Shown here: piece after piece, positions 16,873 to 26,673 of the stretch
Layout: each line of letters begins with the position of its first letter
Numbering within the stretch: position 1 is the first letter of the stretch
Assembly: GCA_000504425.1 (NCBI GenBank)
Contig: KI632513.1
Location: 3,490,533-3,554,532 of the forward strand
DNA length: 64,000 bases
Direction: 5' to 3'
Origin: Rhodopseudomonas palustris JSC-3b
GTDB taxonomy: Bacteria > Pseudomonadota > Alphaproteobacteria > Rhizobiales > Xanthobacteraceae
Made by a program: the position numbers and the translations under genes
The notes under the pieces: model-generated
What the model was told of the DNA's origin: nothing
The model's input: the letters and a program-made list of their open reading frames with translations, nothing else
Databases searched by the model: none

Positions 16873-17694
16873 TCAGGCGGCGGAAACCGTGGTCCTGGCG
16901 CGCGCCGCGGCGAGGAAAGTGGACCAGATCGCGCGGCCCTGTTGATCGAAGGCGATCACCGTGTCGCGGTAGCGCCGGCGCAATGCCGCATCGATCAACG
17001 GATCGGGCAGCAGCGGATCAAACACCAATTGCCGGATTGCGTGATCGCCGATCAAGAACGCTTCCTTGGCGGCGATGCCTTCCGGCAGGCTGGCGGCGCC
17101 GGCCAGCCACTGCGTCAGCCGCGCACAGCCGTCGCGATAAGAGCGCATCAGCTCGTCGGCGTTCCAGAGCTGGCGGGCCTGCTGATCGAGCGCGTCATCG
17201 AATTGATCAGCGCAAAACACCGGCGTTTCGCCGCCGACCCCGAGCGAGGCGAGGCGAGCCCGCACCGAGGCGACGCCGCCATCGAGATTGTCCGGGCGCA
17301 CGAATAGCGCGCCTTGCAGCTCACGCAGCCCGAGCAGCGACAGCGCGCGCTCGCGAGCGCGCCAGGCGGCACGATCGGTGCGCGGCAGCCCGGTGGTCAG
17401 CACCGCGATCCAGCGCCCGCTCCAGGGCACCACCCGCGCCTCGGCGCTGCGCCAGGCCGACACCTCATTGTCGAGCGCCACCCCGGCCTGGCCGAGCCGA
17501 TAGCTGCCGCGGGTTTTGGCATCGACCAGGCCCGCCGCTGCCAGCCGCGCCAGCGCCACCCTCGTGGCATTGCCGGAGATGCCGAACAACTCCCCGGCAG
17601 CCACCGCCTCGGCCGCGGTCAGGCAGCCATTATCGGCGGCGCGCAGCAGATTCATCAGGAGATGGCGGGGCGAGGGGTGGGCGAGATCGGTCAT
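16873..17694 (-). CDS. PaaX-family transcriptional repressor
   Basis: A 273-residue regulator: N-terminal winged helix (HLLMNLLRAADNGCLTAAEAVAAGELFGISGNATRVALARL, about 10-50), the central PaaX domain (WRARERALSLLGLRELQGALFVRPDNL) and the C-terminal PaaX domain. PaaX proteins sense aryl- or acyl-CoA thioesters and repress catabolic operons. It is divergent from an acyl-CoA dehydrogenase gene across 178 bp containing a promoter overlapped by an inverted repeat, so that gene is its likely target (inference). The ATG at 17694 puts the HTH in the expected place; a longer start at 17754 is less likely. Confidence 0.87.
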   Translation of the reverse strand: MTDLAHPSPRHLLMNLLRAADNGCLTAAEAVAAGELFGISGNATRVALARLAAAGLVDAKTRGSYRLGQAGVALDNEVSAWRSAEARVVPWSGRWIAVLTTGLPRTDRAAWRARERALSLLGLRELQGALFVRPDNLDGGVASVRARLASLGVGGETPVFCADQFDDALDQQARQLWNADELMRSYRDGCARLTQWLAGAASLPEGIAAKEAFLIGDHAIRQLVFDPLLPDPLIDAALRRRYRDTVIAFDQQGRAIWSTFLAAARARTTVSAA

Positions 17695-17760
17695 TGCCAG
17701 CAACAATGACGATCCGTCTGTCGCGGCGCAAGCTGAGGCGGAACACGCTGTCATATAATA

Positions 17761-17798
17761 TTACATAGATTGACCGCGATCGTTTCACAATGTAACAA
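17761..17798 (+). promoter_or_regulatory. Candidate promoter with overlapping inverted-repeat operator
   Basis: TTGACC at 17770-17775 and TAACAA at 17793-17798 are 17 bp apart and could form -35 and -10 elements of the rightward acyl-CoA dehydrogenase gene. Arms TTACAT (17761-17766) and ATGTAA (17790-17795), separated by 23 bp, flank the -35 and overlap the -10. The wide arm spacing is reminiscent of known PaaX operators. This is a prediction; the leftward promoter of the paaX-like gene is not resolved. Confidence 0.45.
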
Positions 17799-17872
17799 TT
17801 TGCCGATCATCCATAACGGCCAAAGCCGCCAGTGACTGCCCGCAGTCACCACCAGATCGGGAGGAATTCACC

Positions 17873-19564
17873 ATGAACGCGCCGGTGAATGTGTTTGCAG
17901 CCGCCACCAAGGCCGAGCAGTCGCTGGCCTCGACCCATGAGGTCGTCAACGTCGCGCGCGAGCTGCGCGACTACAATCTGTTCACCCAGGACGCCGTGTT
18001 GCAGCAGGCGGTGCAGCGCGAGGCTGCCGGGTGGGCGCAGGATGAGCTGACCGCGTTCGGCGCGCTCACCGGCCAGGCCGAGTATCGCGAGCTTGGCATC
18101 GTCGCCAACCATGTGCAGCCGGAGCTGGAAACCCACGATCGGTTCGGCAACCGCATCGATCAGGTCAACTTCCATCCCGCCTATCACCAGCTGATGAAGG
18201 TGGCCTTTGAACACGGCCTGCATTCCTCGCCTTGGACGAACCCCGGTCCCGGCGCGCAGGTGGCACGTGCCGCGCGGTTCTACATGCAGGCCCAGGTCGA
18301 AGCCGGCCATGGCTGCCCGGTATCGATGTCCCATGCTGCGGTGCCGGCACTGCGCGCCACGCCCGAGGTCGCCAAGATCTGGGAGCCGAAGATCACCGCC
18401 TGCGCCTATGACCAGCGCAACGTGCCGGACCGCGACAAGCAGGCGCTGGTGGTCGGCATGGCGATGACCGAAAAGCAGGGCGGTTCGGATGTGCGCAGCA
18501 ATAGCACCCAAGCGTTCCCGGTCGGCGCCGAGGGCGAAGGCCAGCTGTACGAACTGGTCGGCCACAAATTCTTCGTGTCGGCGCCGATGTCGGATGTGTT
18601 CCTGACGCTGGCGCATACAAGCGGCGGGCTGTCGTGCTTCCTGATGCCGCGCTGGCGCCCCGACGGCACCAAGAACCCGCTGCAGATCATCCGGCTGAAG
18701 CGCAAGATGGGCAACGCTTCCAACGCCACCAGCGAGACCGAGCTGCGCGGCGCGCTCGGTTGGATGGTCGGCCCGGAGGGCAAGGGCATTCGCACCATCA
18801 TTGACATGGTGGCGATGACCCGGTTCGATTGCATGATCGGCTCGTCAGCTGGCCAGCGCATCGCCACCACGCTGGCGATCCATCACTGCACGCACCGCGC
18901 CGCGTTCGGCAAGCAGCTGGTCGATCAGCCGCTGATGCAGAACGTGCTCGCCGATTTGGCGCTGGAAAGCGAAGCGTCGCTGACGCTGGCGATGCGTATC
19001 GGCCGGGCGATCGATCACCGCGCCGATCGCAGCGAAGAATTGTTGATGCGCTTTGGCACCGCGGCCGGCAAATACTGGATCTGCAAGCGCACCCCGAACC
19101 ACGCTTATGAAGCGATGGAGTGCCTCGGTGGCTCGGGCGTGATGGAAGACAGCCCGTTCCCGCGGCTGTTCCGGGAATCGCCGGTCAACGCCATCTGGGA
19201 AGGCAGCTCCAATGTGCAGTGCCTCGACGTGCTGCGCGCCTTCGGCAAGCAGCCGGAGGGCCTGCAGGTGTATTTTGCGGAAGTGATGAAGGCCAAGGGC
19301 GGCAATGCCCGGCTCGATCGCTGGATCGCCGATCTGCGCCAGGAGTTTGCTGATCTTGGCGATCTCGAATTCCGCAGCCGCGGCCTGGTCGATCGCATGG
19401 CGCTGGCGCTGCAGGCGGCGCTCTTGGTGCAGCACGCGCCGGCGTTCGTGGCCGATGCGTTCTGCGCCTCGCGGCTCGATGGCCTCGGCGAGCGCAATCT
19501 CGGCGCGTTGCCGCGCGGCGTCGATTGCGCGGCGATCATCAAGCGCGCGGCGGTCGACGCCTGA
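17873..19564 (+). CDS. AidB-like acyl-CoA dehydrogenase family flavoprotein
   Basis: A 563-residue protein of the AidB/large acyl-CoA dehydrogenase group. Signatures are AMTEKQGGSDVRSNSTQA (FAD and substrate loop), FFVSAPMSDVFLTLAHT, the MIGSSAGQRIATTLAIHH helix, ECLGGSGVMEDSP and IWEGSSNVQCLDVLRAF. AidB binds DNA and is induced by alkylation in E. coli, but many relatives are likely ordinary acyl-CoA dehydrogenases. Control by a PaaX-type repressor argues here for a role in acyl-CoA catabolism (inference). AGGAGG-like GGGAGG lies 8 nt before the ATG. Its TGA stop coincides with the first bases of a family A repeat. Confidence 0.88.
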   Translation: MNAPVNVFAAATKAEQSLASTHEVVNVARELRDYNLFTQDAVLQQAVQREAAGWAQDELTAFGALTGQAEYRELGIVANHVQPELETHDRFGNRIDQVNFHPAYHQLMKVAFEHGLHSSPWTNPGPGAQVARAARFYMQAQVEAGHGCPVSMSHAAVPALRATPEVAKIWEPKITACAYDQRNVPDRDKQALVVGMAMTEKQGGSDVRSNSTQAFPVGAEGEGQLYELVGHKFFVSAPMSDVFLTLAHTSGGLSCFLMPRWRPDGTKNPLQIIRLKRKMGNASNATSETELRGALGWMVGPEGKGIRTIIDMVAMTRFDCMIGSSAGQRIATTLAIHHCTHRAAFGKQLVDQPLMQNVLADLALESEASLTLAMRIGRAIDHRADRSEELLMRFGTAAGKYWICKRTPNHAYEAMECLGGSGVMEDSPFPRLFRESPVNAIWEGSSNVQCLDVLRAFGKQPEGLQVYFAEVMKAKGGNARLDRWIADLRQEFADLGDLEFRSRGLVDRMALALQAALLVQHAPAFVADAFCASRLDGLGERNLGALPRGVDCAAIIKRAAVDA

Positions 19565-19766
19565 TACCGGCGGCTCCTACCATTGACCCGTCATGCCCGC
19601 GCTTGTCGCGGGCATCCACGTCTTGAAAGCGCTGCAAGATCAGAAACGTGGATGGCCGGGACAGAGCCCGGCCATGACGTGCGGAGTGGTTGGTGTCAAT
19701 CGCTGTTGGTATGAGCGCCATCATCTCACCCTGAAATGACAATGCCCGGGACCAGCCCGGGCATTG
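19562..19766. repeat. Family A palindromic repeat plus hairpin between convergent genes
   Basis: A complete family A unit runs from TGATACC at 19562 to about GTGTCAATC at 19701. It has the ATGCCCGCGCTTGTCGCGGGCAT hairpin (about 19593) and the GGCCGGGACAGAGCCCGGCC hairpin (about 19654). A separate hairpin, AATGCCCGGG/CCCGGGCATT, follows at 19741-19766. The whole block fills the gap between the rightward acyl-CoA dehydrogenase and leftward acs, where it may act as a bidirectional transcription barrier. The first three bases are also the dehydrogenase stop codon. Confidence 0.85.
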
Positions 19767-19796
19767 GATGTTGCGGATGTGGAGGCAGCTTGGCGT

Positions 19797-21746
<1,950 letters not shown>

Positions 21747-22282
21747 TCGTTCCTCCACACCCCAATGAGCGGTCATTGCCGCACCCGCCGTCAGTGCCCT
21801 TGGACCGCAACCGCGCTTCCCGGCGGCTTATCATCAGCGCCGACGACTTCGCCGGGCGTCGAACGTTCCGGCAAAGTCTGCATGGGGCCTGATGGATAAG
21901 CGTCACCGGCCACGAGAGATGCGATCGTCCCGCCTTCCGGCTGTTGGTGTGATTATGCGTTGCCGCGCAGTGCGCCGACAAGCCGTCCTGTATAGGACTT
22001 TTGGCCCTGTTAGGCGGTGCTACACCGCTGATTGTGCAGTGCAATCAAGTTGGTAGTGCGTATCGAGCGGTGAGCTAACAGGGCCAAAATCGCTCGTTTT
22101 GGCATACAACCGAGGGTGCCGGGTGCTGTTATTGCCAAGAATTCCGCCAGCCGGGCAAAGGCAAGATAGTGCGGTGCGATCCATGCTACGCTGCGGCGCG
22201 AAATTGAATTTCGCAGCTGCGAAGTGATCAGCAGGCGAATTTTTCAACGTTATCACCAGAGCGCCGCGGCAAAGCGCCGCGT
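21747..22282. other. 536-bp region upstream of acs without a gene
   Basis: No convincing protein frame is seen on either strand. The region must contain the leftward acs promoter. It holds a perfect 15-bp inverted repeat (21999-22013 with 22075-22089), a hairpin GCGGTG-CTA-CACCGC inside it, a 15-bp palindrome CGAAATT-G-AATTTCG (22199-22213) directly followed by CGCAGCTGCG, and GCCGCG-rich sequence before the next stop at 22283. Base composition is noticeably less GC-rich than the flanking genes. Confidence 0.5.
21999..22089. repeat. Perfect 15-bp inverted repeat enclosing 61 bp
   Basis: TTTTGGCCCTGTTAG (21999-22013) is the exact reverse complement of 22075-22089. Inside are two smaller hairpins: GCGGTG/CACCGC (22014-22028, 3-nt loop) and GATTG/CAATC (22030-22046). 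I see no target-site duplication. It may be a small MITE-like element or the stem of a structured RNA in the acs leader; only one copy is present in this window. Confidence 0.6.
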
Positions 22283-22942
22283 CTAGCGCAGTGTCCAGAC
22301 GCTGGTGTTCTTGATCTCGGCGTCTTCCAGATCGCGCGACACCGGCACGCCGAACTGGGCGAGCTGAGTGAGCTGGTCCTTGGGCAGATAGCTGCGGCCG
22401 GGATCGCCGATCAGCACGCTTGCGCCGTCAGCGGCGCGGCTGCTGAGAAATTGCAGCGCCAATTCGGCAATATCACGCTGGTAGAAGATGTCGCCCGCCA
22501 GCACGGTATGCGCGAATTCGGGATGGGGCGCGCTCAGCAGGTCGGCACCACTGACCTTCACCGCGACATCATTGGCGGCGGCGTTGATGGCAATCGCTGC
22601 GCAGGCAAAGCGGTCGATATCAAAGGCGGTGACGCGGCGCGCGCCGGCCTTCATGGCCGCGATCGCCACCAGCCCGGAGCCGGAGGCGAGATCGATCACC
22701 TCCTTGCCGGCGACCGTATCCGGATGATCGAGCACATAGCGCGCCAGCGCTTGGCCGCCCGCCCAGGCAAAGGCCCAGAACGGCGGCGGCAGCCCGGCCT
22801 CGCCTAGTTCTTCCTCGGTCTTGCTCCACAGCGGCAGCGCCTCGTCGGCGACATGCAGCGCCACTTCCGGCACCAGCGGCACCGGCCGCAGCCTGGTATT
22901 GGCGTGAATGAAAGCGATCGGGTCGGTGATGGCGGTGCTCAT
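22283..22942 (-). CDS. Class I methyltransferase, ETFB-lysine/nicotinamide methyltransferase-like
   Basis: A 219-residue protein. It begins IAFIHANTRLRPVPLVPEV and PFWAFAWAGGQALARYVLD, typical of the family named after the mitochondrial ETF-beta lysine methyltransferase. The SAM site is EVIDLASGSGLVAIAAMKAGA, followed by VTAFDID and VLAGDIFYQ. Bacterial members probably methylate a protein lysine, but the substrate is unknown; ribosomal protein or ETF-beta are possible. I chose the ATG at 22942, where similarity begins. It lies 131 nt after the EVE gene on the same strand. Confidence 0.82.
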   Translation of the reverse strand: MSTAITDPIAFIHANTRLRPVPLVPEVALHVADEALPLWSKTEEELGEAGLPPPFWAFAWAGGQALARYVLDHPDTVAGKEVIDLASGSGLVAIAAMKAGARRVTAFDIDRFACAAIAINAAANDVAVKVSGADLLSAPHPEFAHTVLAGDIFYQRDIAELALQFLSSRAADGASVLIGDPGRSYLPKDQLTQLAQFGVPVSRDLEDAEIKNTSVWTLR

Positions 22943-23073
22943 CGCGCGGTGATGCGGGGCGGCATGGCAAAAGTCCAGCGCCACGCTGCGCGGCACGTGG
23001 CGGTGCTGATGCCAGCTACGAACGCAAACACTGTGCGCGGATGGATTTACACCGCAAGCGGCGAAGATGGCGG

Positions 23074-23487
23074 CTAAACGCCGCCCATCTGGCAGATCAG
23101 CCGCCATTCGGCGTCGGTGACCGGCTGCACCGACAGCCGCGACTGCTTGAGCAGCGCCATTTCGGCCAGCTTCGGCTCAGCCTTGATCGCCGCCAGCGTC
23201 ACCGGGGTTTTCAGCGGCGCGACCGCCTTGAGATCGACGCACACGAATTTGCCGGACGGATCGGTCGGGTCGGGATAGTGCTCGCGGATGATCTCGGCGA
23301 TGCCGACGATCTCCTTGCCCTCATTGGAATGGTAGTAGAACGCGCGCTCGCCCACCTTCATGCGCATCAGATGCTGCTTGGCACTGTGATTGCGCACCCC
23401 GGTCCAGGCTTCGCCCGCGGCGCCTTTGGCGACCTGCTGGTCCCACGACCACACCGAGGGTTCGGACTTCACCAGCCAATACGCCAA
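23074..23487 (-). CDS. EVE domain protein
   Basis: A 137-residue single-domain EVE protein: MAYWLVKSEPSVWSWDQ, WTGVRNHSAKQHLMRMKVGE, AFYYHSNEGKEIVGIAEI and YPDPTDPSGKFVCVDLKAV. EVE domains resemble PUA and YTH folds and bind modified bases in nucleic acids. The function of these stand-alone versions in alphaproteobacteria is not established. The start is TTG at 23487 with GGAG 7 nt upstream. It begins one nucleotide after the gpsA stop, so the two are translationally linked. A tsaD-gpsA-EVE order is common in this order of bacteria. Confidence 0.9.
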   Translation of the reverse strand: MAYWLVKSEPSVWSWDQQVAKGAAGEAWTGVRNHSAKQHLMRMKVGERAFYYHSNEGKEIVGIAEIIREHYPDPTDPSGKFVCVDLKAVAPLKTPVTLAAIKAEPKLAEMALLKQSRLSVQPVTDAEWRLICQMGGV

Positions 23488-23488
23488 G

Positions 23489-24478
23489 CTACAGCTCCGA
23501 TTTCAAAGGACGGGTCAGCAATGCGCCGATCGCGGCGTCGACCGTGGTCTGGCCGGCGAGCACCGCTGCCACGGCTTCCGAGATCGGCATCTCGATATTC
23601 TTGGCGTGCGCCATCTCCAGCAGCACCGGCGCGGTGAACGCGCCTTCGGCGAGCTTGCCATGCGAGGCGGTGTCCACGCTCTCGCCTTTGCCGAGCGCCA
23701 TGCCGAACGAGAAATTGCGCGACTGCGGCGTGCCGCAGGTCAGGATCAAATCGCCGAGCCCGGACAGCCCCATCATGGTCTCGGTCTTGGCGCCATAGGC
23801 TTTGCCAAAGCGCACCAGCTCGGCAAAGCCGCGCGTGGTCATCGCCGCCAGTGCCGAGGCGCCGAGTTTCTTGCCCTCGACGATGCCGGCGGCGATCGCC
23901 AGCACGTTCTTGGTGGCGCCGCCGAGTTCGACGCCGCGCACGTCGGTCGAGTGATAGGGCCGGAAGCTGCCGCAATTGATCGCTTGCGCCAGCGCTTCGG
24001 CGACGGCGGCGTCAGTCGCGGCGATCGTCACCGCGGTCGGCAGGCCGCGCGCCACGTCGGCGGCAAAGCTCGGCCCGGACAGGATCGCCGGCACTGCTTC
24101 CGGCGCGCATTCAGCGATGATCTCCGTCATAAAACGATGGGTGCCGCGTTCGATGCCCTTGGCGCAGGCGATCAGCGGCGTGCGCGGCGCAATCAGCGGC
24201 GCCAGCTGGCTCACCACCGCGCGCAGCACTTGCGCTGGAATGACCAGCAGGATCGCATCGGCGCGCGCGGCTTCCGCAAGATCGCGCGTCACCTGGATCG
24301 CCGGTTCCAGTTTCACGCCAGGCAAAAACAGGCTTTCGCGGGCGTTCGCCAGTTGCTGTGCATTACCGGCGTCATGTTCCCACAGCATCACCTTGCGGCC
24401 GGCGCGGGCGCAGGTTTGCGCCAGCGCGGTGCCCCAGGCGCCGCCGCCCAGCACGGCGATCGAACTCATCATGGTCAT
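23489..24478 (-). CDS. gpsA: Glycerol-3-phosphate dehydrogenase [NAD(P)+]
   Basis: A 329-residue cytoplasmic enzyme of usual length. It has the Rossmann loop [13 protein letters not shown] near the N-terminus, [22 protein letters not shown] with the catalytic lysine, [18 protein letters not shown] and [13 protein letters not shown]. It reduces dihydroxyacetone phosphate to sn-glycerol 3-phosphate for phospholipid synthesis. ATG at 24478 is used, with in-frame ATGs shortly after that cannot be excluded. It follows tsaD by 110 nt on the same strand. Confidence 0.96.
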   Translation of the reverse strand: MTMMSSIAVLGGGAWGTALAQTCARAGRKVMLWEHDAGNAQQLANARESLFLPGVKLEPAIQVTRDLAEAARADAILLVIPAQVLRAVVSQLAPLIAPRTPLIACAKGIERGTHRFMTEIIAECAPEAVPAILSGPSFAADVARGLPTAVTIAATDAAVAEALAQAINCGSFRPYHSTDVRGVELGGATKNVLAIAAGIVEGKKLGASALAAMTTRGFAELVRFGKAYGAKTETMMGLSGLGDLILTCGTPQSRNFSFGMALGKGESVDTASHGKLAEGAFTAPVLLEMAHAKNIEMPISEAVAAVLAGQTTVDAAIGALLTRPLKSEL

Positions 24479-24524
24479 CGGTTTTCCATCACATCAAAAT
24501 GCCGGTTGCGCAGCGATCAGCCTG

Positions 24525-24553
24525 CTCCCTCTCCCCGCCTGCGGGGACAGGTG
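24525..24553. repeat. CCCTCTCCCC-type hairpin element (degenerate)
   Basis: CTCCCTCTCCCCGCCTGCGGGGACAG lies in the 110-bp tsaD-gpsA gap. CCCCGC and GCGGGG pair across a short CT loop. It belongs to the same widespread intergenic repeat type as the hairpins near 8061, 29853 and 43925. It may attenuate transcription between tsaD and gpsA. Confidence 0.45.
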
Positions 24554-24588
24554 AAGCGATGCTCGGGGCAGCGCCAGCGCGTTCATCG

Positions 24589-25734
24589 TCAGAACCCGGC
24601 GCGGGTGTTGGCGAATTTCGCCGGCGTCGTGACATTGGCATCAAGCAGCCAGCGCGCGCGCGGCGCGGTTTCGAGCGGATCGGTCAGGCCCAGCGCCAGC
24701 CGTTCGGCGCCGGCCCAGGCGATCATCGCGCCATTGTCGGTGCACAGCTTCGGCGGCGGGATAATGAATTCAGTGCCGGCGCGGTCGGCGGCGGTTTGCA
24801 GCGCGCCGCGGATCGCCTGATTGGACGCAACGCCGCCAGCCGCGACCAGCGCCTGCGGCGGACCGAACCGCTCAGCGAACTGCGTCAGCCCGACATCGAG
24901 CCGATCGATAATGGTCTCCAGTACCGCAGCCTGAAAACCGGCGCACAGATCGCAGACGTCCTGGCGCTCCAACGGCTCCAGTCGGCTCGCTTCATTGCGC
25001 ACCGCGGTTTTCAGTCCGGACAGCGAGAAATTGGCATCGGGGCGGCCGAGCATCGGCCGCGGAAAGGCAAAGCGCTCCGGATCGCCGGTCTCGGCAGCGC
25101 GTTCCACCTGCGGGCCGCCGGGATAGGGCAGGCCGAGCATCTTCGCCACCTTGTCGAACGCTTCGCCCATCGCGTCATCGACGGTGGTGCCGAGCCGCAC
25201 ATAATCACCGACGCCGAGCACCGCGACGATCTGGGTGTGGCCGCCGGAGGCGAGGAACAGGCAATACGGGAACGGCAGCGCGTGCGTCAGCCGCGGCGTC
25301 AGCGCGTGCGCTTCAAGATGGTTCACCGCGATCAGCGGCGTGCCATGCACCAGCGTGATCGCCTTGGCGGTGGTCAGGCCGACAATCACCCCGCCGATCA
25401 GGCCGGGGCCGGCCGCGGCGGCGACGCCGCTCAGTTGCACGAAGCCGACATCGGCCTGGCGCATCGCGCGCGCAATCACGCCGTCGAGCAGATCGACATG
25501 CGCACGCGCCGCAATCTCGGGAACCACACCGCCGTAAGGCGCGTGATCCTCGATTTGCGAATGCACGATGTTGGAGAGAATCCGGCCACGACCATCGCTG
25601 CCGCGCTCGATCACGGCCGCTGCGGTTTCGTCGCAAGTGGTCTCGATCCCCAACACCAGAGAGGCTGTGTCAATAGCCAAATTGAGCCCTTGCGTTTGCC
25701 GGCAGACTTGCGCTTTGCTGGCCCGGCGTAGCAT
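24589..25734 (-). CDS. tsaD: TsaD, tRNA t6A threonylcarbamoyltransferase
   Basis: A protein of up to 381 residues in the Kae1/TsaD family. It has [14 protein letters not shown] near the start, the metal-binding [30 protein letters not shown] and [13 protein letters not shown]. It transfers threonylcarbamoyl to A37 of ANN-decoding tRNAs. The start is uncertain: ATG 25734 adds about 18 residues unlike the family and has no clear ribosome-binding site. TTG at 25680, preceded by AAGGGC, may be the real one. It is divergent from hemD; hemC, often found here, is absent. Confidence 0.93.
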   Translation of the reverse strand: MLRRASKAQVCRQTQGLNLAIDTASLVLGIETTCDETAAAVIERGSDGRGRILSNIVHSQIEDHAPYGGVVPEIAARAHVDLLDGVIARAMRQADVGFVQLSGVAAAAGPGLIGGVIVGLTTAKAITLVHGTPLIAVNHLEAHALTPRLTHALPFPYCLFLASGGHTQIVAVLGVGDYVRLGTTVDDAMGEAFDKVAKMLGLPYPGGPQVERAAETGDPERFAFPRPMLGRPDANFSLSGLKTAVRNEASRLEPLERQDVCDLCAGFQAAVLETIIDRLDVGLTQFAERFGPPQALVAAGGVASNQAIRGALQTAADRAGTEFIIPPPKLCTDNGAMIAWAGAERLALGLTDPLETAPRARWLLDANVTTPAKFANTRAGF

Positions 25735-25874
25735 TGCGGGGTCTCAGAATGCAATCGTCCGGTTGGCAATCCCCCGGCGCAGCATCGGGATCGGCAGGGC
25801 AAAACTGCCGTCCGGGTGCTAATATCCCGCGTGCGTTGCGTCCTTCCTTGAAATTTTCTGTGGAGATCTGAAGA

Positions 25875-26618
25875 GTGGCCATGCTCGTTACACGGCCCCA
25901 GCCTGACAACGAGGCGACTGCCGCCTTGCTGCGGGCGAAGGGGGTCGAGGTGCTGTTGGCGCCGATGCTGCGGTTTGAACCTGTGGCGTTCGACATCGAT
26001 CCAGAGGTTGAATATGGCGGCGTCATTGTCTCCAGTGCCAATGCGTTTCGAGCGATGGAAGGCAAGCCGTCACTGACGCGATTGCTGAATTTGCCGCTGT
26101 TTGCAGTTGGTTCGCATACCGCCGAAGCGGCGCAGGCGTTTGGCTTCACCGATCTCGTGGTTGCAGCCGGCGATGCGATCTCGCTACGCGATACCATCAT
26201 CGCCACCGTGCGCGAGCGCAACATCGATCAGACCAAGCCGCTGCTGTGGCTGGTCGGCGCCGACATGGCCCGGGATATTGCCACCGAACTACGCGGCCTC
26301 GGGTTCAATGTCGTCGCGCAGACAGTGTATAAGATGGTCCCGGTCCACAGCCTGCCGGATGACGTTTGCACCGCGTTCGCAGGCAGCCGGATCGACACCG
26401 TGATGCACTATTCCGGTCGCAGCGCGCGATCGTTCCTCGATGCGGCGCGGGCTGCTGGTATCGAGATCTCGGCGCTGGCGATCGTGCATTGCTGCATTTC
26501 GGAAGCGGTGGCTTCGGTGGTGCGTGAAGCCGGTGCGACGCGGGTGATTGTCGCGCGCGCCCCCAGCGAAGCCGCGATGTTTGAAGTGCTGGACCGCGCG
26601 CTCGGCTCGCCGTCGTAA
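25875..26618 (+). CDS. hemD: Uroporphyrinogen-III synthase
   Basis: A 247-residue HemD-family protein: LVTRPQPDNEATAALLRAKGVEVLLAPMLR at the N-terminus, VSSANAFRAM, FAVGSHTAEAAQAFGF, LWLVGADMARDI and DTVMHYSGRSARSFLDAA. HemD closes hydroxymethylbilane to uroporphyrinogen III in tetrapyrrole synthesis. Sequence conservation in this family is low, so the call rests on the pattern and the neighbourhood. GTG at 25875 is chosen because GGAG lies 9 nt upstream; ATG at 25881 is the alternative. Followed by mitofilin- and HemY-domain genes. Confidence 0.88.
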   Translation: MAMLVTRPQPDNEATAALLRAKGVEVLLAPMLRFEPVAFDIDPEVEYGGVIVSSANAFRAMEGKPSLTRLLNLPLFAVGSHTAEAAQAFGFTDLVVAAGDAISLRDTIIATVRERNIDQTKPLLWLVGADMARDIATELRGLGFNVVAQTVYKMVPVHSLPDDVCTAFAGSRIDTVMHYSGRSARSFLDAARAAGIEISALAIVHCCISEAVASVVREAGATRVIVARAPSEAAMFEVLDRALGSPS

Positions 26619-26673
26619 CAGGCGGCCCGTGCCAGCGGGGGCGGCTGCGAAAGCCAATTAGGGAAATCGAGTG

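Noticed and set aside
25747-25825. Possible hemC remnant (frame reading IGIGRAKLP) before hemD
   Set aside because: Similarity to the HemC N-terminus is limited to a few residues in a 25-codon frame without start; could be chance.
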